Source: Sulfitobacter sp. 20_GPM-1509m (GTDB taxonomy: Bacteria > Pseudomonadota > Alphaproteobacteria > Rhodobacterales > Rhodobacteraceae). From it: DNA of 64,000 nt. Position 1 is the first letter of the stretch, and every line of letters starts with the position of its first letter. The stretch is from the NCBI RefSeq assembly GCF_000620505.1, contig NZ_JIBC01000005.1:62001-126000 (forward strand), read 5' to 3'. The position numbers were made by a program, and so were the translations under genes. Positions 8,534-17,446 of the stretch are shown here, piece after piece. The notes beneath the pieces were generated by a model, which was given only the letters and a program-made list of their open reading frames with translations, was not told the origin of the DNA and ran no database searches.

Positions 8534-10032
8534 TGGGTCAACTGCTTTGCTTCAATGGCCTGCAAGCTACGGCGCAGCCGCGCGTTGCGAAAGCCCCATT
8601 CCCACCAGTCCGCAGGTTCGAACAGCTCCGGCCCGATGCCCGGCTGCAGCATCGGACACAACGGATACCCTGTTTTTGCCTCGTGTCTGGTGACGGCGGG
8701 CAAGGCCCCTTCACCCAGGTAGCGGCAGATGTACCAGGAATCCTTTACCACCTCTTGCGTCAGATTGTGGCGCGCGATGATCCCGTCAAAGTTGATGAAA
8801 GCACAGACATAGAGGGTCACCACGCCAATGCCGCCCGAGCGCAGCAGCATCCAGCCGGTGTCCTTGCGCGCCGCAACCTGCCAGACCACGACACCCAGCC
8901 CCGCAGCGACCACGCCCATCCAGATAAAGGCCGACACCCGCAGCCGCGTCAGCCCGAACACATCGACATAGGTGTCCAGCCGCACCACCGACGCCAGCAC
9001 CAGCGCCAGTGTCTGCGCCAGCCACGCCAGCAGCAAGACCCGCAACAACGGCTTCTCCTCGGCAAAGGGACGCGCCATCACCGCAAACAACCCCGCCAGC
9101 AGCGCCGTCACCAGCAATGGATAGGCGCCGCGATGGGCATATGTCGCATGGCTCATCCCCTCGGGCAGGCCCGCGTCACCATACAGCATGACGATATCCA
9201 TCACCGTCTGCACCGCGAACATCGCGTTGAACAGCACCAGCGACCGCGCGACCGAACCTGCGTTGATCACACCGACATGCCGTACCGTGTGGCGCGCGGG
9301 GGCGGGCATCAGCCTGCTGTGCAGGCGCGCAATCACCAGACAGGGCCAGATCAGCAGCGCCATCAATCCCCAGAACACCCCGCGCCACAGGTTCACATCG
9401 GGCAGGCGCAGATCGTTCAGGCTTTGCGACCAGCGATCCAGCACCGGGTTCGCTTCCAGCAGCAGCAAGGCAAAGACACCGCCCAGGATCACCGGCACGG
9501 CCCAGGCCATGACCAGTCGCTCCAGATCCCAGCCAGACGGCTTTACCGACACCATTTGCCGCGCGGCCTGCGCCCCGTCGCGCACCGTGGCCACGGGACC
9601 GACCCACCACAACCGCAGCGCACTGCGGATCACCGCGGCACGCCTGATCCCCGCGACAAAGACCACAACCAGCGACAGACCGATCATGCTGATCACCACC
9701 GACAGCGGCTGCACCAGCTCGACCAGCGGCAGCACCGCCAGCGCCACGCCACCGCCTGCCTGCCATGCAACCCGCGCGGGCACATCTGCCAGCCAGATCG
9801 CCACACCGCCCAAAATCGCACAGAACAGCGCCAGCGACACACCCGCCGACACCTGCCAGACCAGCGCATCCGACAGCGCGATCAGTGCCACCAGCAGCGC
9901 CAGCCTCACCGGTCCCGTTCGGTCGCCTTGCCACCCGATCTTCTTGCGTGGCGAGGGCGGGTTGCTGCCTTCCAGCCACCAGCCATCGTTTTGCATCGCC
10001 AGCGGCACGCCGCGCATGATTGCCGTTTTCAT
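8530..10032 (-). CDS. DUF4173/DUF4153-type polytopic membrane protein
   Basis: A 500-residue membrane protein of unknown function, assigned by overall appearance to the DUF4173 family found beside two-component systems in Rhodobacteraceae. After a polar N-terminus (1-40) there are about 10-11 hydrophobic segments up to residue 420, then a soluble tail of about 80 residues with WYICRYLGEGALP and GYPLCPMLQPG. It is the first gene of the operon and overlaps the response regulator by 4 bp. The coupling suggests it is the sensory or target partner of the two-component system. The family assignment is moderately sure; the function is unknown. Confidence 0.75.
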   Translation of the reverse strand: MKTAIMRGVPLAMQNDGWWLEGSNPPSPRKKIGWQGDRTGPVRLALLVALIALSDALVWQVSAGVSLALFCAILGGVAIWLADVPARVAWQAGGGVALAVLPLVELVQPLSVVISMIGLSLVVVFVAGIRRAAVIRSALRLWWVGPVATVRDGAQAARQMVSVKPSGWDLERLVMAWAVPVILGGVFALLLLEANPVLDRWSQSLNDLRLPDVNLWRGVFWGLMALLIWPCLVIARLHSRLMPAPARHTVRHVGVINAGSVARSLVLFNAMFAVQTVMDIVMLYGDAGLPEGMSHATYAHRGAYPLLVTALLAGLFAVMARPFAEEKPLLRVLLLAWLAQTLALVLASVVRLDTYVDVFGLTRLRVSAFIWMGVVAAGLGVVVWQVAARKDTGWMLLRSGGIGVVTLYVCAFINFDGIIARHNLTQEVVKDSWYICRYLGEGALPAVTRHEAKTGYPLCPMLQPGIGPELFEPADWWEWGFRNARLRRSLQAIEAKQLTQ

Positions 10033-10201
10033 CTGTCCTGCCTCTCAAGTCATTTTTTCTGCCTCTTCAATGCCAAAGCATTCGCGCAAGCCCCGCGTGC
10101 CGTTTGTGCAGTTTTTGCGCAAAGGCTGACGCCGCGCCGCATCTTGCGCTTGAACCACGCCCGTGCCAGTTTTCAGACCTTGTTCCTTTGAAGGTGACCC
10201 C

Positions 10202-11194
10202 ATGCTTCAACCCGCAACCACATCGCAGGACGCGCACCTGCCGCAACTGACCCTGACCCGCAATCCGGGCATGGATCTGGATATGAACTGGGTCCGCGCG
10301 GTGCAGGCCAACACCTCGGCCATCGAACGCCGTGCCGCGACACTGCCCGCCCGCCGATCGGTCAAGAAGGACTATCAGGCGGCCTGGCTGCTCAAGGCGG
10401 TGACCTGCATCGACCTGACCACCCTGTCAGGCGACGACACCGCCGCCCGTGTCCGCCGCCTGTGCGCCAAGGCGCGCCAGCCGGTGAACGCGCAGGTGCT
10501 GGCAGCACTGGATATGCCGGGCATCACCACCGGCGCGGTCTGTGTCTATCACGAGATGGTCGAAACTGCTGTGGCCGCGCTGGAGGGGTCAGGCATTCCA
10601 GTCGCTGCCGTTTCCACCGGCTTTCCTGCGGGCCTGTCCCCCTTCGATCTGCGGATCGAGGAAATCCGCCGCAGCGTCGCCGCGGGGGCATCCGAAATCG
10701 ACATAGTCATCTCGCGCCGTCACGTGCTGGAAGGCAACTGGCAGGCGCTCTACAACGAAATGCGCGAAATGCGCACCGCCTGCGGCGAGGCCCACGTCAA
10801 GGCGATCCTGGCCACGGGCGAATTGGGCACACTGCGCAACGTCGCCCGCGCCTCGCTGGTGTGCATGATGGCCGGCGCCGATTTCATCAAGACATCCACC
10901 GGCAAGGAAAGCGTGAACGCCACCCTGCCCGTCAGCCTGACCATGATCCGCGCGATCCGCGACTATCACACCGCCACCGGCATCCACGTCGGCTACAAAC
11001 CTGCGGGCGGGATTTCCAAGGCCAAGGACGCGATCACCTATCTTGCCCTGATCAAGGAAGAGCTCGGCGCACGCTGGCTGCAACCCGACCTGTTCCGCTT
11101 TGGCGCGTCGTCCCTGTTGGGCGACATCGAACGCCAGCTCGAACACCACGTCACCGGCAACTATTCCGCCACTCACCGCCATCCGATGGGATAA
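10202..11194 (+). CDS. deoC: Deoxyribose-phosphate aldolase
   Basis: About 330 residues. It cleaves 2-deoxyribose-5-phosphate to acetaldehyde and glyceraldehyde-3-phosphate in the cytoplasm. Class I aldolase landmarks are present: AVCVY strand, VSTGFPAG, HVKAILATGELG with the Schiff-base Lys region, FIKTSTGKESVNATLP, and GYKPAGGI with the second catalytic Lys. It is longer than E. coli DeoC (about 259) because of an N-terminal extension, as in eukaryotic-type DeoC. The start at 10202 is preceded by GAAGGTGA. Three bases separate its stop from the ALDH16 gene, implying an operon for deoxyribonucleoside use. Confidence 0.95.
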   Translation: MLQPATTSQDAHLPQLTLTRNPGMDLDMNWVRAVQANTSAIERRAATLPARRSVKKDYQAAWLLKAVTCIDLTTLSGDDTAARVRRLCAKARQPVNAQVLAALDMPGITTGAVCVYHEMVETAVAALEGSGIPVAAVSTGFPAGLSPFDLRIEEIRRSVAAGASEIDIVISRRHVLEGNWQALYNEMREMRTACGEAHVKAILATGELGTLRNVARASLVCMMAGADFIKTSTGKESVNATLPVSLTMIRAIRDYHTATGIHVGYKPAGGISKAKDAITYLALIKEELGARWLQPDLFRFGASSLLGDIERQLEHHVTGNYSATHRHPMG

Positions 11195-11197
11195 ATC

Positions 11198-13516
11198 ATG
11201 ACCGTGAAAGAGATTTTTCAGACGATGGACTATGGCCCCGCTCCCGAATCCGCCGAAGAAGCCCTGACATGGCTTGTCGATCAGGGCAGCCGTTTCGGCC
11301 ATTTCATCGACGGCCAGTTCACCAAACCCGCGACAGGATTTGACAGCACCAACCCCGCCACGGGCGAGGCACTGGCCACCCTGACACAAGCCACGCAATC
11401 CGACGTGGACAAGGCCGTGGCCGCCGCACGCAAGGCCCAGCCCAAGTGGGAAAAACTGGGCGGTCCGGGCCGTGCGCGTTTCCTTTATGCCATCGCGCGC
11501 CTGCTGCAAAAACACAGCCGCCTGTTCGCGGTGCTGGAAACGCTCGACAACGGCAAACCGATCCGCGAAAGCCGCGACATCGACATTCCACTGGCGCAGC
11601 GGCATTTCTATTACCACGCCGGCATGGCGCAACTGATGGACGACGCCCTGCCCGACCGCGCGGCCTTGGGCGTTTGTGGCCAGATCATCCCGTGGAACTT
11701 CCCGCTGCTGATGCTGGCATGGAAAATCGCGCCCGCGCTGGCCATGGGCAACACCGTGGTGCTGAAACCGGCAGAATACACCTCGCTGACCGCGCTGCTG
11801 TTCGCCGACATCTGCCGTCAGGCCGGCCTGCCTGCGGGCGTGGTCAACATCGTGACCGGCGACGGGGCGGTGGGCGAAATGATCGTGAACGCCGATGTGG
11901 ACAAGATCGCCTTTACCGGCTCCACCGCCGTGGGCCGCCGCATCCGCGAGGCGACCGCAGACACCGACAAGGAACTGACGTTGGAGCTGGGCGGCAAGTC
12001 CCCCTACATCGTCTTTGACGACGCCGATCTGGATTCGGCTGTCGAAGGGCTGGTTGATGCCATCTGGTTCAATCAGGGACAGGTCTGCTGTGCTGGTTCG
12101 CGCCTGTTGGTGCATGAACCCGTGGCCGAACGGTTCTATGCCAAACTGCGCGCCCGCATGGACAAACTGCGCATCGGCAACCCGCTGGACAAAAGCATCG
12201 ACGTGGGCGCCATCGTCGATGCGACCCAACTGAAAACCATCACCGACATGGTCGCCGCCAACAGCGATGGCGACATGCACCAGACGGCCTGTGACCTGCC
12301 CGCACGCGGCTGTTTCTACCCGCCGACACTGATCACCGGCCTCGATACCGCGCACCCGCTGATGCAAGAGGAAATCTTTGGCCCGGTTCTGGTCGCCACC
12401 ACCTTCCGCACCCCATCCGAAGCGGTCGAGCTGGCCAACAACACCCGCTACGGGCTGGCCGCGACCCTGTGGACCGAAAACATCAACCTTGCGCTGGACG
12501 TGGCCCCGAAACTGGCCGCCGGTGTGGTCTGGACCAATGCCACCAACCTCTTTGACGCTGCCGCAGGCTTTGGCGGCGTGCGCGAAAGCGGCTTTGGCCG
12601 TGAAGGCGGCTGGGAAGGGCTGGCTGCCTACACCAAACCCAAAGACGCAAAGAAACCCCTGTCGCTAATCGCCCCCTTCGAGGGCGACAAAGGCCCCGCC
12701 GACGGCATCGACCGCACCGCGAAATTGTACATCGGCGGCAAACAGGCGCGCCCCGACGGTGGCTATTCGACGCCGGTCTATGGCAAGAACGGAACGCTTC
12801 TGGGCCATGCTTCCCAGTCCAACCGCAAGGACCTGCGCAACGCGGTCGAAGCGGCACAGGCGGCCAAGGGTTGGGGCAAGACCACCGGCCACCTGCGGGC
12901 GCAAATCTTGTACTACATCGGCGAAAATCTGTACGCCCGCGCCGACGAATTCGAATCTCGCCTGAACGCCCTGCAAGGGGGCCGTCACGGTGCGACAGAG
13001 GTACAAGACAGCATCAATACCCTGTTCACCGCCGCAGCCTGGGCCGACAAATACGATGGCCAGGCCCACGGCGTCCCGATCCGCGGCGTGGCGCTGGCGA
13101 TGAAGGAACCCACCGGCGTGATCGCGGCACTGTGCCCCGACGCGCACCCGCTGCTGGGGCTGGTGTCGCTGATAGCCCCCGCCATCGCCATGGGCAACCG
13201 CATCATCCTGGGTGCCTCGCAACCCTTCCCGCTGGTGGCCACCGACTTTTACCAGATCCTCGACACGTCGGACGTGCCTGCGGGCGTGGTCAACATCCTG
13301 ACCGGCCCGCACGAGGCGCTGGCCGACACCATGGCCCGCCATATGGATATCGACGCGGTCTGGTCCTTCTCGGACCCGGCCCTGTCGGAAACCATCCGCA
13401 AGGGATCGTCCAGCAACCTGAAACGCACATGGATCGGCACCAGCCTGCCCACAACCAAGGACACGCTTGCCGCCGCGACAGAAGTCAAAAACATCTGGAT
13501 TCCCTACGGCGAATAA
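11198..13516 (+). CDS. ALDH16-type double-domain aldehyde dehydrogenase
   Basis: A 772-residue fusion of two ALDH domains. The first (about 30-490) is complete: [12 protein letters not shown], catalytic Glu263 in TLELGGKSP and Cys297 in [12 protein letters not shown]. The second (about 510-770) retains the fold ([30 protein letters not shown]) but no cysteine nucleophile motif follows, so it is probably a non-catalytic partner. This is the arrangement of ALDH16; a bacterial member from Loktanella has been studied structurally. Beside deoC it most likely oxidises acetaldehyde to acetate, which is inference. Confidence 0.92.
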   Translation: MTVKEIFQTMDYGPAPESAEEALTWLVDQGSRFGHFIDGQFTKPATGFDSTNPATGEALATLTQATQSDVDKAVAAARKAQPKWEKLGGPGRARFLYAIARLLQKHSRLFAVLETLDNGKPIRESRDIDIPLAQRHFYYHAGMAQLMDDALPDRAALGVCGQIIPWNFPLLMLAWKIAPALAMGNTVVLKPAEYTSLTALLFADICRQAGLPAGVVNIVTGDGAVGEMIVNADVDKIAFTGSTAVGRRIREATADTDKELTLELGGKSPYIVFDDADLDSAVEGLVDAIWFNQGQVCCAGSRLLVHEPVAERFYAKLRARMDKLRIGNPLDKSIDVGAIVDATQLKTITDMVAANSDGDMHQTACDLPARGCFYPPTLITGLDTAHPLMQEEIFGPVLVATTFRTPSEAVELANNTRYGLAATLWTENINLALDVAPKLAAGVVWTNATNLFDAAAGFGGVRESGFGREGGWEGLAAYTKPKDAKKPLSLIAPFEGDKGPADGIDRTAKLYIGGKQARPDGGYSTPVYGKNGTLLGHASQSNRKDLRNAVEAAQAAKGWGKTTGHLRAQILYYIGENLYARADEFESRLNALQGGRHGATEVQDSINTLFTAAAWADKYDGQAHGVPIRGVALAMKEPTGVIAALCPDAHPLLGLVSLIAPAIAMGNRIILGASQPFPLVATDFYQILDTSDVPAGVVNILTGPHEALADTMARHMDIDAVWSFSDPALSETIRKGSSSNLKRTWIGTSLPTTKDTLAAATEVKNIWIPYGE

Positions 13517-13520
13517 CGGG

Positions 13521-13568
13521 TTTCTTTTGGCTCCAAATATCCCGGAGTTTGAGGCAGAGCCTCAAAAA
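13521..13568 (+). repeat. Dispersed intergenic repeat, copy B
   Basis: A 22-bp core at 13521-13542 matches copy C (61136) at 19 of 22 positions. It is followed by an 8-bp hairpin with an AGA loop (TTTGAGGC at 13548-13555, loop 13556-13558, partner GCCTCAAA at 13559-13566). It starts 4 bp after the ALDH16 stop codon, between convergent transcription units. Confidence 0.7.
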
Positions 13569-13591
13569 AAGCGCCCGCCAAAGGCGGGCGC
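13564..13591 (-). terminator. Intrinsic terminator for the M16 peptidase operon
   Basis: A perfect 9-bp GC stem (13571-13579 with 13583-13591) has a 3-base loop. On the minus strand it is followed by seven T residues (13570-13564). It ends the long minus-strand transcription unit coming from the M16 genes. Confidence 0.85.
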
Positions 13592-13641
13592 AAACATCGC
13601 ACGACCCGTCAGGGTCTCATTTTCCGATCACTGCGCGGGTA

Positions 13642-14961
13642 TCACTCAGGCAGCGGGCCGGTTTCCAGCCCGACAGGCTTGCCCACGACCACGAATTGCA
13701 AGCCTTCAGGGTCTAGCAATTCGCCCGCAACCCGTTTCACATCGGCCAGCGTCACCGCCTCGACCTTGTCATTGCGCGTCGCGATATAATCGATCGGCAG
13801 GCCCAGCATCTGCATCCCCACCATGATCTGCGCAATCGGCGCGTTGCCGTCAAAGCGCAACGGATAGGCACCGGTCAGAAAGGTCTTGGCGTCGCGCAGC
13901 TCGTCCTCGGTCACGCCCTCAGCAGCAGCCTTGGCCCATTCGTCACGGATCACGGCAATCGCCTCGGCAATCCGGTCGTTGGCCGAAGCGACATGACCCA
14001 TGTACACCGCCGCATAGTCGCGCGGCACCAGATAGGAATAAACACCATAGGTCAGCCCGCGCTTTTCGCGCACTTCGGTCATCAGACGGCTTTCGAACGA
14101 CCCGCCGCCCAGGATCTGGTTCAGCACCGTGGCCGCAAAGAAATCGGGGTCGTCCTGCGCCATGCCCGGCTGTCCGAACAGCGCCACGGATTGCGGCGTG
14201 TCATAGTCGATCACGGTCACGCCTGCGGGGATGTTCACCTCTGCCATCTCAGGCATCGGTGCTCCGGTCTCGGGCAGATCGCCCAACAGCTTGTCCAGCA
14301 GCGGGCCCAGTTCCTCGGGGGTGATGTCGCCCACAACGCCGACGTACAGGCGATCCTTGGCCAACACCGCCTGATGCGCTGCCACCAGATCCTCGCGGGT
14401 CAGCGCCGCGACGCTTTCAGCCGTGCCACGGAATGAGGTGGCATAGGGGTGGTCGCCATAGGCCAGCTTGTCGAATTCACGGCTGGCCAGTTCGTCGGGG
14501 TCCTTGTCGTCCGACGCAATCCCGGTCAACACCTGTTGGCGCACCCGCTCGACCGCGTCGGGGGCGAATGTCGGCTCCAGCAACGAGGCGCGCAGCAGGT
14601 CCACCGCCTGATCGCGGTTCTCGGTCAGAAAGCGTGCGGACACGGCCAGCGAATCGTCGCCCACGTCATAGCCGAACGATGCCGCCAACCCTTCCAGCGC
14701 TCGGGCAAAGCCGCGCGCGTCCAGGTCGCCCGCACCCTCTTCCAGCAATCCGGTCATCAGGTTGGTGGCCCCACGCTTGCCCGGCGCATCCAGCGACGCA
14801 CCGCCGCGAAACCGCAGCTCCATTGCCGTGAACGGAATCGACGGTTCCTGCACCAGCCATGCGGTGATCCCGCCGGGGCTGACAACTTCGGTGATCTCGA
14901 CCTCAGCGCGGGCGGGCAGCGCCAGCACCACGGTCATCATCAATGCAAGGATATATCTCAT
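13642..14961 (-). CDS. M16 peptidase-like protein, probably non-catalytic subunit
   Basis: 439 residues with a signal peptide (MRYILALMMTVVLALPARAE). It has the pitrilysin-family double-domain fold, but the zinc motif HxxEH is replaced by GLLEEGAGD near residue 70. The C-terminal half keeps REKRGLTYGVYSYL, the Arg/Tyr substrate-binding signature of non-catalytic subunits. Its start overlaps the catalytic partner gene by 4 bp (ATGA), so the two are probably made together and form a periplasmic heterodimer comparable to other bacterial M16 A/B pairs. Confidence 0.92.
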   Translation of the reverse strand: MRYILALMMTVVLALPARAEVEITEVVSPGGITAWLVQEPSIPFTAMELRFRGGASLDAPGKRGATNLMTGLLEEGAGDLDARGFARALEGLAASFGYDVGDDSLAVSARFLTENRDQAVDLLRASLLEPTFAPDAVERVRQQVLTGIASDDKDPDELASREFDKLAYGDHPYATSFRGTAESVAALTREDLVAAHQAVLAKDRLYVGVVGDITPEELGPLLDKLLGDLPETGAPMPEMAEVNIPAGVTVIDYDTPQSVALFGQPGMAQDDPDFFAATVLNQILGGGSFESRLMTEVREKRGLTYGVYSYLVPRDYAAVYMGHVASANDRIAEAIAVIRDEWAKAAAEGVTEDELRDAKTFLTGAYPLRFDGNAPIAQIMVGMQMLGLPIDYIATRNDKVEAVTLADVKRVAGELLDPEGLQFVVVGKPVGLETGPLPE

Positions 14962-16298
14962 TGGTCTGCCTCCACGGGTTTCGCCAGCCAGCCGGTGACC
15001 GATCCTTCGATGCGCAGCACCTTTTTCGCCACGGCCATGATGTCGTCAGCCGTCACCGCCTGCAGCACATCGGGCCAGTCCTGCACATCCGCAACCGTCA
15101 GCCCCGAGGCCAGCGCCGCACCATAGCGGTTCGCCACGCCGTCGGCGTCATCGCGGGCATAGATCTGCTGCGCGCGCAATTGCAGCTTGATCCGCTCCAG
15201 CTGCTCGGCATCCACGCCGTCCTTCATGAAGCTGGCCAGCGCCGCGTCCATCGCATCCTCGGCCTGTTGCAGGCTGACATCCGGTCCGGGCACCACGATC
15301 AGGTCAAAGGTCGTGTCATCCAGCGAAACGCCGCTGTAGAAAGCGCCCGAATAGACCGCCACCTGCGTGTCGAATTGCAGCTTTTCCGCCAGATAAGAGG
15401 TGGTGCCGCCGCCCAGAATCTCGGCAAGGATGGTCAGCGCAGCCGCGTCTTTCTGGTCACCCGCGTCCCGTTCGGGGGCAAGGTAGGACCGGTTCACATA
15501 GGGCTGTGCCACGCGCGGATCGCGAAAGATCACGCGGCGGGCGGCCGTCTGCGGCGGCTCCTGGGTGCGCACACGCTCGGGCAGGTTCGGCTCGGCGGGG
15601 ATCACACCATAGTATTTCTCGGCCAGTGTCTTGACCTCGGCGGGGTCGACATCGCCCGCGACCACAAGGATCGCATCGTTGGGCGAATAATAGATGTCGT
15701 AAAAGTTCAGCGCGTCGTCCAGATCCAGCGCCTGCATCTCGTGCATCCAGCCGATCACCGGCACGCCGTAGCGGTGGTTCAGGTACTGTGCTGCGTTCAT
15801 CTGCTCGCCGAACAGCGCACGCGGATTGTTCTCGGTGCGCATGTTGCGTTCTTCGATGATCACATCGCGCTCTGTTTCGATGTTTTCAGGGGTCAGACGC
15901 AGATTCTCCATCCGGTCCGCCTCCATCTTCATCATCAGCCCCAGCCGGTCGGCTGCGATGCGCTGGTAGTAGGCGGTGTAATCATAGCTGGTAAAGGCGT
16001 TGTCCCGACCGCCATTGGCGGCCACCGTGGCCGACAGCTCGCCCGCGGCCATGTTGTCGGTAGCCTTGAACAGCAGGTGTTCCAGGAAATGCGCCACGCC
16101 TGACGACCCCTTGGGCTCGTCCGCCGATCCGGCCTTGTACCAGACCATATGCGTGACGACCGGGGCGCGGTGGTCTTCGACCACCACGACCTGCATGCCG
16201 TTTTCCAATTCGAATGTTGTGACGTTTTCGTTTGCCGCCCAGGCCGCCATAGGCAAAAGGGCCGCGATCAGTGCCATGACGGCGCGCAGATGAGTCAT
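14958..16298 (-). CDS. M16 family zinc metallopeptidase, catalytic subunit
   Basis: 446 residues with an N-terminal signal peptide (MTHLRAVMALIAALLPMAAWAA). The inverted zinc motif HFLEH (His70, Glu73, His74) in GVAHFLEHLLFK is intact, followed downstream by NAFTSYDYTAYY and the distal Glu region RDVIIEERNMR. It should be the active protease of the periplasmic pair encoded with the next gene. It lies about 80 bp downstream of the DUF3035 lipoprotein gene on the same strand, in a conserved envelope-biogenesis array. Confidence 0.94.
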   Translation of the reverse strand: MTHLRAVMALIAALLPMAAWAANENVTTFELENGMQVVVVEDHRAPVVTHMVWYKAGSADEPKGSSGVAHFLEHLLFKATDNMAAGELSATVAANGGRDNAFTSYDYTAYYQRIAADRLGLMMKMEADRMENLRLTPENIETERDVIIEERNMRTENNPRALFGEQMNAAQYLNHRYGVPVIGWMHEMQALDLDDALNFYDIYYSPNDAILVVAGDVDPAEVKTLAEKYYGVIPAEPNLPERVRTQEPPQTAARRVIFRDPRVAQPYVNRSYLAPERDAGDQKDAAALTILAEILGGGTTSYLAEKLQFDTQVAVYSGAFYSGVSLDDTTFDLIVVPGPDVSLQQAEDAMDAALASFMKDGVDAEQLERIKLQLRAQQIYARDDADGVANRYGAALASGLTVADVQDWPDVLQAVTADDIMAVAKKVLRIEGSVTGWLAKPVEADQ

Positions 16299-16381
16299 CT
16301 GTAATCCTATTCCGGTCGCAATTACGATGACAGATGGTCATGACACTGTCCGGATATCAACCGTGGTGCCGTCTTTGTGAC

Positions 16382-16906
16382 CTAGTTGCCGAAACGCGTG
16401 TTCGCTGGCGGCGAAGACGGTGTCGGAACGCCCGCGCGCCGATAGGCCGTAGCCACCTTTTGCGGGTCAATCGCCTGACGTTTGTAGGCCTGATTGTAGC
16501 GGTCGACCGGCACGATGCGATACTGGGTAAAGCGGCCCCGACGCTTGCGGAACGCTTCGTCCTCTGCGGCAAGGGTCGTGCGGATGTCCGCCGTGCGGCC
16601 AAAGCGGCTGGCATGGTTCACAACCGCGCCGTCGCTGGCAGGAATGGCAGCCGTGGGCGAGCCGCGGCGGCCGCCCAGCTTGTCGACACTCTCGTCCAAG
16701 GGTCGCAGATCGACCAGATTCGCCTGACCGGGGGTCGGCGTCGGCAAAGCGGCATAGCTTTCAGGCTCTTCCAGCGGCTTTGACGGGGTCACGATGAATT
16801 CATCCGGCCCGTCCGATGTGCCACGCAGATCGCGCAGGCCTGTGTTGGCGCAGGCTCCCAAAGCCAGCGTCACCGTCAATGCCATCAGTCCGCGTATCAG
16901 GCGCAT
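16382..16906 (-). CDS. DUF3035 family lipoprotein (possible BamF-type)
   Basis: About 174 residues. The start at 16906 is preferred because it gives a lipoprotein signal peptide, MRLIRGLMALTVTLALGAC, with lipobox LGAC and GGGAG upstream; a longer frame exists but has no leader. The mature part is Pro-rich (DEFIVTPSKPLEEPESYAAL, LPTPTPGQANLVDL), typical of DUF3035, a family sometimes annotated as BamF of the outer-membrane barrel assembly machine in Rhodobacteraceae. It follows lspA, whose product would process its signal peptide. The BamF role is not shown by the sequence. Confidence 0.8.
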   Translation of the reverse strand: MRLIRGLMALTVTLALGACANTGLRDLRGTSDGPDEFIVTPSKPLEEPESYAALPTPTPGQANLVDLRPLDESVDKLGGRRGSPTAAIPASDGAVVNHASRFGRTADIRTTLAAEDEAFRKRRGRFTQYRIVPVDRYNQAYKRQAIDPQKVATAYRRAGVPTPSSPPANTRFGN

Positions 16907-16973
16907 CGCCGTCTCCCACCAATTGCCCAAACAGGCCTTTGCCCACTGACTTATCGCAGCAGGCGGGGCAATG

Positions 16974-17444
16974 TCACGCCCGCTTTTTATCCTGCGCGAA
17001 AAACACCAGCCCGATTGCACCCGCAAAGATGAAGATATCCCCGACGTTAAAGACAAACGGGTTGCGGATGCCACAGCATGACATGTTCAGGAAATCCAGA
17101 ACATAGCCATAGAACACACGGTCCACGACATTGCCCAGCGCTCCGCCGATCAGCAGGCCCGCGCTGACGAAAACGATGGGCCGCTGGGGCGCGCCGCGCA
17201 GCCACCACAGCACGGCACAGCAGATCAGCAGCGCCAGCACCACAAGAACCCAGCGCGCCAGATCGCCGTCACCGTCCATCAGGCCAAAGTTGATGCCCCG
17301 ATTTTCGCCATAGCGAAAATTCAGCAGCGGCGGCAGCACGTCGATCGCCCGCACCCGTGCCAGCTCCATGCCGTGCACGACGGCATATTTGCTGACCTGA
17401 TCCAGAAGCAGGGCGATCAACGCCGATATGGCAACCAGACGCAT
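16974..17444 (-). CDS. lspA: Lipoprotein signal peptidase (SPase II)
   Basis: A 156-residue inner-membrane aspartyl protease that cleaves prolipoprotein signal peptides. It has four hydrophobic segments and both catalytic aspartates, Asp108 in GNVVDRV and Asp136 in FNVGDIFI. The early Asp-Gln pair in LLLDQVSKY and the NRGINFGL motif are also conserved. It starts 2 bp after purH ends, so it is co-transcribed with it and with the downstream lipoprotein gene. Confidence 0.96.
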   Translation of the reverse strand: MRLVAISALIALLLDQVSKYAVVHGMELARVRAIDVLPPLLNFRYGENRGINFGLMDGDGDLARWVLVVLALLICCAVLWWLRGAPQRPIVFVSAGLLIGGALGNVVDRVFYGYVLDFLNMSCCGIRNPFVFNVGDIFIFAGAIGLVFFAQDKKRA

Positions 17445-17446
17445 GA

